A DNA stretch of 7,986 bases from Bordetella parapertussis (GTDB lineage Bacteria; Pseudomonadota; Gammaproteobacteria; Burkholderiales; Burkholderiaceae_B): contig CALQNE010000161.1 in the NCBI GenBank assembly GCA_943331855.1, positions 1 to 7,986 of the forward strand, written 5' to 3'. A program made the translations under genes and the position numbers. This document shows positions 1 through 6,754 of the stretch, piece after piece. The stretch's first letter is position 1. Each line of letters begins with the position of its first letter. A model generated the notes under the pieces. It made no database searches. It had not been told where the DNA came from and worked only from the letters and a program-made list of their open reading frames with translations.

Positions 1-296
1 AAAGGATTTCGAAATAAGCTTTGCGTTAATGCGCCGCTGAGCCCCAAGCTTGCGCCGACTAAACCCGCAAGCAATACACGCGGCAGCCGAAGACTGAACA
101 AAACGTTTGCACCCGGAGTGGCCGAGTCAAGAGAGCTGCTCAAACCAAACCACCCAATGAGCTTAGGTAACACAAGCCAGTCCGATCCCGACACAGGCAT
201 AGCACCTAACTGCACAGACCACACAAAGGCCAATAGCAAAACAACCGTCAACCAGAGACTTGGCGATTGCCGCCCAAACCAGACAAAGCGATTCAT
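1..296 (-). CDS. hmuU: Heme ABC transporter permease HmuU, FecCD family (N-terminal 98 codons; runs off the window)
   Basis: This is the start of an inner-membrane permease that moves heme from the periplasmic carrier HmuT into the cytoplasm, paired with an ATPase (HmuV) that should lie beyond the window edge. Seen in the sequence: 98 codons read from the ATG at 296-294 with no stop. A hydrophobic first helix spans about residues 14-31. Residues 69-98 carry the family block LRLPRVLLAGLVGASLGLSG followed by TQSLFRNP, which is typical of BtuC/FecCD/HmuU proteins just after the first helix. Family members are about 330-350 residues, so roughly two thirds is missing. The ATG overlaps the hmuT stop in an ATGA arrangement, and no Shine-Dalgarno sequence precedes it, so translation is probably coupled to hmuT. 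The permease class is secure; the heme substrate is inferred from the neighbours. Confidence 0.9.
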   Translation of the reverse strand, partial: MNRFVWFGRQSPSLWLTVVLLLAFVWSVQLGAMPVSGSDWLVLPKLIGWFGLSSSLDSATPGANVLFSLRLPRVLLAGLVGASLGLSGALTQSLFRNP

Positions 297-1201
297 CGTT
301 GGCTGAACAATTGATGCAACTCAAGGACCGCCTCGGGCATACGCGGACCAAACCCAAGCAAGCGCAAAGCATCCATCGCCACCACGGCCTGCATTCGACC
401 AGCCGGCGTGTGACTGAGTCCCGGAATCTTTAAGACAGCTTGCAAGCCCCCGACCGCTTGTAGGCCCTGCTCCGTCAACAGGATGCAATCGGGTTGTGCC
501 GCGATCAATCCCTCAGGTGTCAAAGGCTTATAGCCTTTAAAACCCTGTCCGACGTTCTGAACACCTGCATACGTCAGCATCGCGTGCGCTGCGGTCAGGT
601 GTCCCGCAACCATCACCTGCGAAGGTGAATGGGCCAGGATAAAGAGCACCCGCACGAGCCTGGCCGTCGGACGATCAAGGCCTGTGGCGACCTGTGCTTG
701 TACTTGTTGCCATTTCGCATCAAGATTTTGCAGCAAGACCTGCGCTAGCTCGCGACGCTCGAGCAACCGACCAACACCTTGGATACGCTCACGTAACCCC
801 TGATACTGATGCCTGGCCGACAACACTGTAATCGGAATGCCCGCGGCTTCGATTTGTTTTAAAACTGCGGGTGGACCTGCTTCTTCGGTCGCAAGAAGAT
901 GCGTGGGCGCTAGCGACAAGACACCTTCAGCAGATAACTGACGGGCATACCCTACACTGGGCACGTCTTTTGCCTTTGCAGGGTATATCGAGGTCGTATC
1001 AACGCCGACAAGCTCGGACTCGGCCTCGAGCATAAAGGCGATTTCTGTTAGGGCACCCCCAATGCTAATAATGCGTCTGGGTGAAGCACTTTGAACGATC
1101 GAAGGAAGTGTTCCCAGAGGCGCCATGGCGCACCACGTCAGATAGCTCACCACCTGTCGACGAGAGAGTCGGTTCATCGTCGATAAAAAATGCTCTGTCA
1201 T
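293..1201 (-). CDS. hmuT: Periplasmic heme-binding protein HmuT
   Basis: This is the solute-binding protein of the heme ABC importer. It carries heme across the periplasm from the outer-membrane receptor to HmuUV. The 302-residue product has an N-terminal signal (about residues 9-39, likely cut after the QSA near 37-39) and then a class III binding-protein fold beginning RRIISIGGALTEI. Tyr73, in GVDTTSIYP, aligns with the tyrosine that binds heme in HmuT/ShuT/PhuT. SVGYARQLSAEGVLSLAP and EAGPP are also family-typical. The start is uncertain: the ATG at 1201 is 4 nt after the hmuS stop but lacks a clear ribosome site, and an in-frame ATG at 1177 (residue 9) gives MNRLSRRQVV, a more normal signal-peptide start. 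The SRRQVV stretch resembles a twin-arginine motif. The gene overlaps hmuU by 4 nt. Confidence 0.93.
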   Translation of the reverse strand: MTEHFLSTMNRLSRRQVVSYLTWCAMAPLGTLPSIVQSASPRRIISIGGALTEIAFMLEAESELVGVDTTSIYPAKAKDVPSVGYARQLSAEGVLSLAPTHLLATEEAGPPAVLKQIEAAGIPITVLSARHQYQGLRERIQGVGRLLERRELAQVLLQNLDAKWQQVQAQVATGLDRPTARLVRVLFILAHSPSQVMVAGHLTAAHAMLTYAGVQNVGQGFKGYKPLTPEGLIAAQPDCILLTEQGLQAVGGLQAVLKIPGLSHTPAGRMQAVVAMDALRLLGFGPRMPEAVLELHQLFSQR

Positions 1202-1205
1202 CGCA

Positions 1206-2282
1206 TCACACAGCGCAAGCTTGTTGAGTTTCTTGAATCTCGATCAAGAGTTCACGCCATGTGGATAACTCAGGCTGGCCTGGTTGCCGCAGACCAAATA
1301 GCATGGCGATCACTTCGCCCTGTGTGTCAAATATTTCAAATGACGTCACTACACCATCTGAGGTTGGCTTTTTCACGATCCATGCGGTAGCAATTTGATC
1401 AATACGCAGGTGCAAATTGAACGAGGCATCAAGAACATTCAACCAGGGTCTTGAATAGGACACCTGATTAATCGGACCCGAGTGGATTTGAAGCATGCCG
1501 AGATTGCCTACAAACACCATGACCGAAACTTCGCGAGCTGCTGCAGCAGTTAAGACTCTTAAAATATCCGCACAATGAACCTGTTGCACAAACTTAGGTT
1601 GCGCCAATCGTAAAGCCTGGACGCGCGAGACACCATGCGTTTTCAATAAAAAGAAAAACTCGTGTGTGTCGCGCAACCGCTCCCACGCTAGATGCATCGC
1701 ATCGATATCAATTTTCTCATCTGCAGTTTCAGGCGGTTTGGATGGAATAATTTCCACATATAAACCCGGTTGTTGCACCCCAGCTGCAAAGCGCTCAATC
1801 ACGGCATCATAGGCTTGCGTATGACTGTTTTCGCGTAAAAATATCTTGTGAATTGCAGTCCCTGAAATATCAAAAAACTGCAGGCTGCGCTGTAGGCCAT
1901 GCTGAGTAGTCTCAATGACAGCAAACCCGTGTGCCCACTTTGAATAAAAGGCACGTAAATCGATGGCCTCGGTTGAAATCACCCCTACTTGATCCGTCAA
2001 AGTTGCCTTTCGATAAATACCGATTTTTTCGTGTACGCATGACGCATTTCGGGTTAACGCCATCACTTCACCTAAATGCTCAACCGCAACGAGCAGCGAA
2101 TGCCATTCTGAGCGCAGCCGAATCACTCTAAACTCAGACAGTAGCGCCTGTGCATTGACATGTGCCGCGAGTAATTCACCTTCAGATAAATGCAGTCGTT
2201 CGGCAGCCTCGCGCTGGCGAATGAACCCTTGGTTTCGTAGTTCGGCAAAAGCCTGAGGAATCGTTTGTATCATCTCTTGCAT
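1206..2282 (-). CDS. hmuS: Heme-degrading/heme-trafficking protein HmuS (HemS/ChuS family)
   Basis: This is a cytoplasmic protein that takes imported heme. Family members are described as heme carriers and, in some cases, as heme-degrading enzymes. The product is 358 residues from the chosen start, close to the usual 340-360. It shows the two-repeat HemS architecture. The N-terminal half has GEVMALTRN, CVHEKIGIY, IDLRAFYSKWAHGFAV and RSLQFFDISGTAIHKIF. The C-terminal half has VMVFVGNLGMLQIHSGP, PWLNVLDASFNLHLR and KPTSDGVVTSFEIFDTQGE. His207 in RDTHEFFFLL aligns, from memory of the family, with the heme-ligating histidine of HemS/PhuS. The frame is open upstream to 2369, overlapping hmuR. The ATG at 2282 is preferred because a GGAG lies 6 nt ahead and the overlap disappears; an ATG at 2318 is the alternative. 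The gene sits 25 nt after hmuR and 4 nt before hmuT. Confidence 0.95.
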   Translation of the reverse strand: MQEMIQTIPQAFAELRNQGFIRQREAAERLHLSEGELLAAHVNAQALLSEFRVIRLRSEWHSLLVAVEHLGEVMALTRNASCVHEKIGIYRKATLTDQVGVISTEAIDLRAFYSKWAHGFAVIETTQHGLQRSLQFFDISGTAIHKIFLRENSHTQAYDAVIERFAAGVQQPGLYVEIIPSKPPETADEKIDIDAMHLAWERLRDTHEFFFLLKTHGVSRVQALRLAQPKFVQQVHCADILRVLTAAAAREVSVMVFVGNLGMLQIHSGPINQVSYSRPWLNVLDASFNLHLRIDQIATAWIVKKPTSDGVVTSFEIFDTQGEVIAMLFGLRQPGQPELSTWRELLIEIQETQQACAV

Positions 2283-2292
2283 CGCGCTCTCC
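2283..2292 (-). promoter_or_regulatory. Ribosome binding site that decides the hmuS start
   Basis: Read on the minus strand, GGAG at 2292-2289 is followed by a 6-nt spacer and the ATG at 2282. Neither the upstream in-frame ATG at 2318 nor the one at 2369 is favoured by position, because both fall inside the hmuR coding region. This supports the shorter HmuS protein. Confidence 0.75.
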
Positions 2293-2307
2293 AGTAGGTT
2301 GATATCT

Positions 2308-4524
2308 TCAAAAGTCATAACGCAGCGAGACTTGGACGTTACGGCCGGCGGCTGTGTATGCATCTGCAATGCGGCTCTGTTCAGTTAAACCATTTACGTC
2401 TGACCAACGCCAGTATTTGGCGTCAAGAGCATTATTCAAATTGGCATTGAAGGTAAGATTGGGTGTTGGCTTCCAATACACACCGAGATCAAGCACGGTG
2501 TACTCGGGCGTCGCAAACTGAGAGGTTCTACCGGTTGCAATTCGACTTGGATCTTTTGCAGCGTTGTAGGTCAACGTGGCTTGGCCTCCCCACTGAGTCG
2601 TGTCATACCTGACACCGAGCAGGGCTTTTAGTGGTTGCACCGAGTTAATCGGTGCACGAACACCATTGATTTCACTATCGCCGCTCAGATAGGCGGCACC
2701 GGTTTGAAGTGTCCAGCGGCTACCCACCTGCACCTCGACTTGCGCCACGATTCCTTGAATCTTGGCTTTGGTTAAATTGACATACTGATAAATGGTTGGA
2801 TCTGAAGGCCGACCGCCCCCACCAATCACTTCTTGGCTGATAAAGTTTTGATACCGGTTTTCAAAGCCAGCGACTGAGTAACGAAGGCCTGGCGCCTTGC
2901 CTCTGAAGCCGACCTCAAGGCTATCGGCATATTCAGGTTTAAGCGCTGAGTTTCCAACGCTGGTGTACCCCGAGGCCAAATTGGCAAAGCCGTTATTCAC
3001 TTGATCGGGGGTGGGCGCACGAAAGCCTCGCGCCAACTGAGCATAAGGAGCAAAACTTGGGTGTAGTTTCCAGACAGCCCCAACGCGAGGCGTCAGCGCT
3101 TGTCCGGTTAACGTCGCGATCGCCGAGCCGCTATACCCTTTTTCTGAGGGGCTGATGTTGTAACCATCAAAACGCACACCAGGAATCAGACTCAACGCAC
3201 CGAGCTCAATTTCACTTTGTAGAAATGCGCCACCCAAGGTGTATGTGGTGTCTGGAAAAGGCTTTGAAGGAAACCGATTACCGTAAGGCGGCACTGTTCC
3301 ATCGCGCAGTGCGGTGATTTCTGACTGACTCAGATCCACGCCATACGTGAGCCGCTGGTTCACCCAACCGGTCAGGGAAGTTTGAAATTGCGTCGACACC
3401 CCGATGACTTGTGTACGAAAGGTATTGTCTCGCGTGCGTTCAGAGGCACGCGCACGCTGCTCGGTTGCGTATTGATTGACTTTTGCTTCTTGCCAATACA
3501 CGCGAGTGTCGATGCTTTGTATCCACTGCGCATTTAAATCATTGAATTGATGCTCAAGTGAGACCCGGTCACGCTCGACGTGATCTTTTGTTCTAAGACT
3601 CGTGGTACTGCGAGCCTGATAGGGCGGCACTGCGCGCGCTGAGAATACGTCTGTATTTTGGCTTCGCCGCTGAGACTCAACTGTTACGCCAAGTTGCTGA
3701 GAGGCATCAATAGAAAGAATCGCCTTACTCAATAAATAGCGGTTGTTGTAATCGACAGGATTAGGTATTGTTCGTTCAATTGTTTGAGCCGCGTTGTTGC
3801 CCTTGTTGCTGGTTTCGTGTCCTTGGCGATAGCTACCTAACACCATCGCTTGCCATTGGTCACTTTTTCCCGCAAAGGCTAACGCGCTTGACCAAGCTTG
3901 GTCGATGCTCGCATACCCACCTCGAACGAAGCCACCGGTAGCCTGCCCTGTACGCATCAAGTCGGCTGGGTCGAGCGTACGAAAACTAACAGCTCCGGCC
4001 AGACCATCACTGCCATACTGGGTTGAAGCAGGCCCGCGCAAGATCTCAACGCTTTTTAAGCCATCAAGATCGATGTAATCGCCTCGACCTGTTGCAAACG
4101 GACCAAACGAAAAACCATTTGGAATACGAATACCATCTATCAACATCAAAACCTGATTGCCCCCTAAGCCACGTATGTTGACACCCTCTTGGCCCGCGCG
4201 ACCTGTGGGGTTGCCACCATTGCCAAAACGCGTGGGACCCACCGGAACCGTTACGTCTGGCTCATTACGAAACAGCTCTTTTAAATCACGCGCGCCTTGT
4301 TTTTGTATCGTGGCTGCGGGGATGACTGAGACACTGCTGGGTACGTTATCGATCTGCCTTGTGGTGCGTGTTGCGCTTACGGTCACCTCGTTAAGCTGAG
4401 TCGCGTTTGAGGACAATGGATTTTCGGTTTGCACGCGCGTCGAAGACGTTTGCCCCGCCGCTTGCTGAGGCAACGCGGTGAAGGTGAGACTGAAAGCGAA
4501 TACAAGTTTTGCGTTGCGCAGCAT
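2308..4524 (-). CDS. hmuR: TonB-dependent outer-membrane heme/hemoprotein receptor
   Basis: This is an outer-membrane gated beta-barrel that takes up heme using energy from TonB. The 738-residue product has a signal peptide (about 1-24), then a TonB box at 44-53 (LNEVTVSATR). A plug domain follows at about 60-180, with NIRGLGGNQVLMLIDGIR and VEILRGPASTQYGSDGLAGAV. A 22-strand-type barrel runs to a C-terminal phenylalanine (VSLRYDF), the usual outer-membrane assembly signal. FRAP (501-504) and a variant NPNL box (NSALKPE, 525-531) mark the heme receptor subfamily. No histidine lies between those two boxes, although several heme receptors have one there. An AGGA ribosome site lies 6 nt before the ATG. 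The protein resembles Bordetella BhuR in arrangement. The heme class is supported by the hemP and hmuSTU neighbours; whether free heme or a hemoprotein is preferred cannot be read from the sequence. Confidence 0.94.
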   Translation of the reverse strand: MLRNAKLVFAFSLTFTALPQQAAGQTSSTRVQTENPLSSNATQLNEVTVSATRTTRQIDNVPSSVSVIPAATIQKQGARDLKELFRNEPDVTVPVGPTRFGNGGNPTGRAGQEGVNIRGLGGNQVLMLIDGIRIPNGFSFGPFATGRGDYIDLDGLKSVEILRGPASTQYGSDGLAGAVSFRTLDPADLMRTGQATGGFVRGGYASIDQAWSSALAFAGKSDQWQAMVLGSYRQGHETSNKGNNAAQTIERTIPNPVDYNNRYLLSKAILSIDASQQLGVTVESQRRSQNTDVFSARAVPPYQARSTTSLRTKDHVERDRVSLEHQFNDLNAQWIQSIDTRVYWQEAKVNQYATEQRARASERTRDNTFRTQVIGVSTQFQTSLTGWVNQRLTYGVDLSQSEITALRDGTVPPYGNRFPSKPFPDTTYTLGGAFLQSEIELGALSLIPGVRFDGYNISPSEKGYSGSAIATLTGQALTPRVGAVWKLHPSFAPYAQLARGFRAPTPDQVNNGFANLASGYTSVGNSALKPEYADSLEVGFRGKAPGLRYSVAGFENRYQNFISQEVIGGGGRPSDPTIYQYVNLTKAKIQGIVAQVEVQVGSRWTLQTGAAYLSGDSEINGVRAPINSVQPLKALLGVRYDTTQWGGQATLTYNAAKDPSRIATGRTSQFATPEYTVLDLGVYWKPTPNLTFNANLNNALDAKYWRWSDVNGLTEQSRIADAYTAAGRNVQVSLRYDF

Positions 4525-4530
4525 AAGGTG

Positions 4531-4547
4531 TCCTAAAGTGATTTAGG
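4531..4547 (-). promoter_or_regulatory. Hairpin masking the hmuR ribosome binding site
   Basis: On the minus strand CCTAAA (4547-4542), a 4-nt loop TCAC, and TTTAGG (4537-4532) form a perfect 6-bp stem. The 3' arm contributes the AGG of the hmuR Shine-Dalgarno sequence AGGA (4534-4531), which ends 6 nt before the ATG. The repeat is seen directly. A role in holding down hmuR translation is inference; the stem is short and mostly A-T, so it would be weak. Confidence 0.45.
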
Positions 4548-4612
4548 CACTGGCTGGCGTCGGCTGGCTTGTGCAATTTAAAAAGTGACCACAGAGGGCG
4601 GTACTAAAAAGC

Positions 4613-4837
4613 TTATTTTGTGAGAATCAATTTACCGAGCGCGGTCTGTCGCAGTCGATACAAATCGCCTCGATGTTCAATCTCAATTTCTTTGGCTGAT
4701 TGAAAAAGTAACTGAGTCGAGATGCGAATCACGCCTTCGGGGTCAAACACAAGAGGCTCTTGACTCGCGCGTTGAGCGTTTTTTTGAGCCTGCGGCTTTT
4801 CGAACCGAGAGCGATTTGCAGTTGATGAATCATCCAT
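4613..4837 (-). CDS. hemP: Hemin uptake protein HemP (HmuP)
   Basis: This is a small protein of the HemP family, encoded ahead of heme receptors. In rhizobia and Burkholderia the family member is reported as a positive regulator needed for receptor gene expression. The product is 74 residues. The variable, polar N-terminus (1-34) is followed by the conserved C-terminal block IRISTQLLFQSAKEIEIEH and then YRLRQTALGKLILTK, which match the family pattern of a short beta-rich domain ending in GKLILTK. The gene follows the Fur-box palindrome and precedes hmuR by 88 nt, the expected order. The annotated ATG is the only one in frame, but no Shine-Dalgarno sequence precedes it. The best -10 box ends 6 nt upstream, so the mRNA may be leaderless, or a GTG near codon 30 or 36 may be used instead. 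Confidence 0.92.
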   Translation of the reverse strand: MDDSSTANRSRFEKPQAQKNAQRASQEPLVFDPEGVIRISTQLLFQSAKEIEIEHRGDLYRLRQTALGKLILTK

Positions 4838-4843
4838 GCAAAC

Positions 4844-4873
4844 ATTTTAAACGATAATGATTCTCATTTGCAA
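4844..4873 (-). promoter_or_regulatory. Candidate hemP-hmu promoter within the Fur operator
   Basis: On the minus strand TTGCAA (4873-4868; 4 of 6 matches to the -35 consensus) and TAAAAT (4849-4844; 5 of 6 to the -10) are separated by 18 nt. The -35 lies at the centre of the palindrome, so bound Fur would block RNA polymerase. Transcription would begin close to the hemP ATG. Confidence 0.5.
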
Positions 4874-4889
4874 ATGAGAATCATGCTTG
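4853..4889. promoter_or_regulatory. Fur operator array: 28-bp perfect palindrome with overlapping Fur boxes
   Basis: Positions 4857-4884 form a perfect inverted repeat with 14-bp arms (ATGATTCTCATTTG and its complement). Positions 4853-4871 match the classical 19-bp Fur consensus at 15 of 19 positions by hand count, beginning GATAATGAT. A second, weaker 19-mer at 4870-4888 matches at 13 of 19. Two overlapping sites suggest cooperative binding of more than one Fur dimer. The array sits directly ahead of hemP and overlaps its likely promoter, so iron-dependent repression of the heme operon by Fur is strongly suggested. Confidence 0.85.
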
Positions 4890-4902
4890 ACAGACTTCTT
4901 AG

Positions 4903-5859
4903 CTATTGAAGCGCCTTTCCCGATATGCCTTGAACGATTGCTGCGACGTTTCGCTCAAACATTTTTAAGTATGTGTCGGCTTCAGTGCCTGGCTCAGTCA
5001 AAGCATCAGCATACAAACGACCACCGACTTTAGCGCCACTGTCTTTAGCAATACGCTCGAGTACTCGGGGGTCAGAAATATTTTCAGTAAAAATCGCTGT
5101 CACCTTATTCTTTTTGATCAGATCGATGACGCGCACAACCTCTGCAGCCGTCGGTTCGCTACCGGTGGCTAGGCCCTGCAAAGGATAAAAGGTCACGCCA
5201 TAAGCCGCCGCAAAATAACCAAAAGCATCATGCGAGGTGATCACCCTGCGTCGTTCAACCGGAACGGTAGCAATTTGAGCCTTTGTGGCCTGATCCAGTG
5301 CCCGAATACGTTTGTTATAGTCAGCAGCGCGTTGTTCAAACACCGCAGAATGCGCTGGCAACGCTGCTGCTAAGGCGATTCGGATTGTCTCAACGTAACG
5401 CTCGGCATTCGCCAAGTTTTGCCAGGCATGAGGGTCGGGCGCACCGTGCGAATGCTGATGACCATGCCCTTTGGAAGCGCCCGCGTGATGATGGTCATCT
5501 TTGAGCTGAAGAGGGCTCTTCACCCCTTTGCTAGCAATCACAATGGGGCCGCGATAGCCAGAGGCTTTCACTAAGCGATCCAACCAGCCTTCAAAGCCCA
5601 GACCATTCACAAACACTAAACGCGCCGAAGCAATACGCTTAGCATCAGCAGGTGTTGGATTAAAAACGTGTGAGTCGGTGTTGGGGCCAACAAGTGATGT
5701 CACCTCAATGTGCGGGCCTCCGACTTCACGCACCATATCGGCCAAGATCGAAAAACTCGCAACAACAGGCAAGGGTTGCGCCGCAAGCACTGGCGTGACC
5801 AAACAAAACACAATCGCCAGAAAAAGTTTTTGTAGACGTTCGTTGACCACGTTCTGCAT
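4903..5859 (-). CDS. znuA: Metal ABC transporter solute-binding protein, ZnuA-like
   Basis: This is a periplasmic cluster A-I (family 9) binding protein that delivers a divalent metal, probably Zn(II), to the permease. From the chosen start it has 318 residues with a signal peptide cut near residues 26-27 (VLAA then QPLPVVASFSILADMVREVGG). Putative metal ligands are His64 (TDSHVFNPTP), His144 (DPHAW), His210 (SHDAFGYF) and Asp263 (ENISDPR). A histidine-rich loop (about 121-144, DDHHHA, then GHGHQHSHG) lies just before His144 and is typical of zinc-binding members. The fourth ligand position carries Asp, as in AztC and in Mn-type proteins, so Mn or Fe is not excluded. The start at 5859 is chosen because AGAGG lies 6 nt ahead; the frame is open to 5964, but that extension lies inside the permease gene and adds no signal-like sequence. 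Confidence 0.92.
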   Translation of the reverse strand: MQNVVNERLQKLFLAIVFCLVTPVLAAQPLPVVASFSILADMVREVGGPHIEVTSLVGPNTDSHVFNPTPADAKRIASARLVFVNGLGFEGWLDRLVKASGYRGPIVIASKGVKSPLQLKDDHHHAGASKGHGHQHSHGAPDPHAWQNLANAERYVETIRIALAAALPAHSAVFEQRAADYNKRIRALDQATKAQIATVPVERRRVITSHDAFGYFAAAYGVTFYPLQGLATGSEPTAAEVVRVIDLIKKNKVTAIFTENISDPRVLERIAKDSGAKVGGRLYADALTEPGTEADTYLKMFERNVAAIVQGISGKALQ

Positions 5860-5870
5860 CTTAAGCCTCT
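5860..5870 (-). promoter_or_regulatory. Ribosome binding site that decides the znuA start
   Basis: AGAGG (5870-5866 on the minus strand) with a 6-nt spacer precedes the ATG at 5859. The site lies in the last codons of the permease gene, whose TAA ends 1 nt before the znuA ATG. Confidence 0.75.
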
Positions 5871-6754
5871 TTATGTTGATGAGCGGGAAACCACACCAGG
5901 CGCAGGCTCTCGCGTACACCCAGACAAAGCGAGAGCAAATACAGCCCTCCGGCAAACAAAACAATTGCAGGACCTGGAGGTACGTTAGCGTGGTATGAAA
6001 TCAACAGCCCAGCTGCTCCGCTTAATGCACCAAACCCAGCAGCCAGCAGCGCTCTGGCCACAACACCGGCACACCAAAACCGCGCAGCTGTCGCTGGCAA
6101 CATCAGCAAGCCGACGGCCATGAGTGTGCCTAACGCTTGAAAGGCAGAGACCAAGGTCAACACCACCATCAACATAAAGAGTTGATGCACTAAGCCACCT
6201 CGCCCACCGACCGAGCGTAAAAAAACAGGATCGAAACACTCAACAATCAACGGGCGCCAAATGACTGCGAGTCCGAGCAGAGTCAGGCTTGACGCTCCGC
6301 CGATCAGCAACAGCGACTCGCCGTCTATTGCCAGCACACTGCCAAACAGGAAGTGAAGCAAATCGACCTTACTATCAGACGTTGCAATCAGCATCACGCC
6401 GAGTGCTAACGTAATTAAATAGAACGAGGCAAAACTAGCATCCTCTTTTTGTGCGGTCCAGCGCGTGACCGCGGCAGCAAGCAAGGCCATGAGCGCGGCT
6501 GCAACAAAACTGCCGATGGTCATCGCGGGTAACGACAGGCCAAAAAATATAAAGCCGACCGCAGCACCTGGCAACACTGCATGCGCAATGGCATCACCCG
6601 CCAAACTCATACGCCGCAAGACGAGAATGGTACCGATCGGCCCACAAGCCAAGCCAATGGCAAGGCAAGCCACCAGCGCGCGTCGCATAAAGTCATACTC
6701 AACGAAAGGCTGAAAGAACCACGCATACGCCACTACAAACCAATCAAACACCAT
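5861..6754 (-). CDS. znuB: Zinc-type ABC transporter permease, ZnuB-like (ABC-3 family)
   Basis: This is the inner-membrane channel subunit of the metal importer. The 297-residue product, a normal length for the family, contains roughly eight to nine hydrophobic helices. Family blocks are visible: GPIGTILVLRRMSLAGDAIAHAVLPGAA-like residues at 38-65, where the RRMSLAGDAIAHAVLPG segment is the ABC-3 hallmark; SFASFYLITLALGVML (107-122); FQALGTLMAVGLLMLPATAAR (205-225), the likely coupling region; and SYHANVPPGPAIVL (253-266). The C-terminus ends HQHKEA. The ATG shares one base with the stop of the upstream ATPase (TGATG), indicating translational coupling. The metal specificity cannot be told from the permease alone; zinc is inferred from the His-rich partners. 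Confidence 0.93.
   Translation of the reverse strand: MVFDWFVVAYAWFFQPFVEYDFMRRALVACLAIGLACGPIGTILVLRRMSLAGDAIAHAVLPGAAVGFIFFGLSLPAMTIGSFVAAALMALLAAAVTRWTAQKEDASFASFYLITLALGVMLIATSDSKVDLLHFLFGSVLAIDGESLLLIGGASSLTLLGLAVIWRPLIVECFDPVFLRSVGGRGGLVHQLFMLMVVLTLVSAFQALGTLMAVGLLMLPATAARFWCAGVVARALLAAGFGALSGAAGLLISYHANVPPGPAIVLFAGGLYLLSLCLGVRESLRLVWFPAHQHKEA

Noticed and set aside
163..372. A 69-codon minus-strand open frame at the hmuT-hmuU junction
   Set aside because: It is out of frame with both hmuT and hmuU. The hmuU frame from 296 gives a clear FecCD permease start instead.
4568..4625. Possible terminator between hemP and hmuR
   Set aside because: There are short T-runs after the hemP stop (around 4612-4605 and 4583-4579 on the minus strand), but no stable GC-rich stem directly before them.
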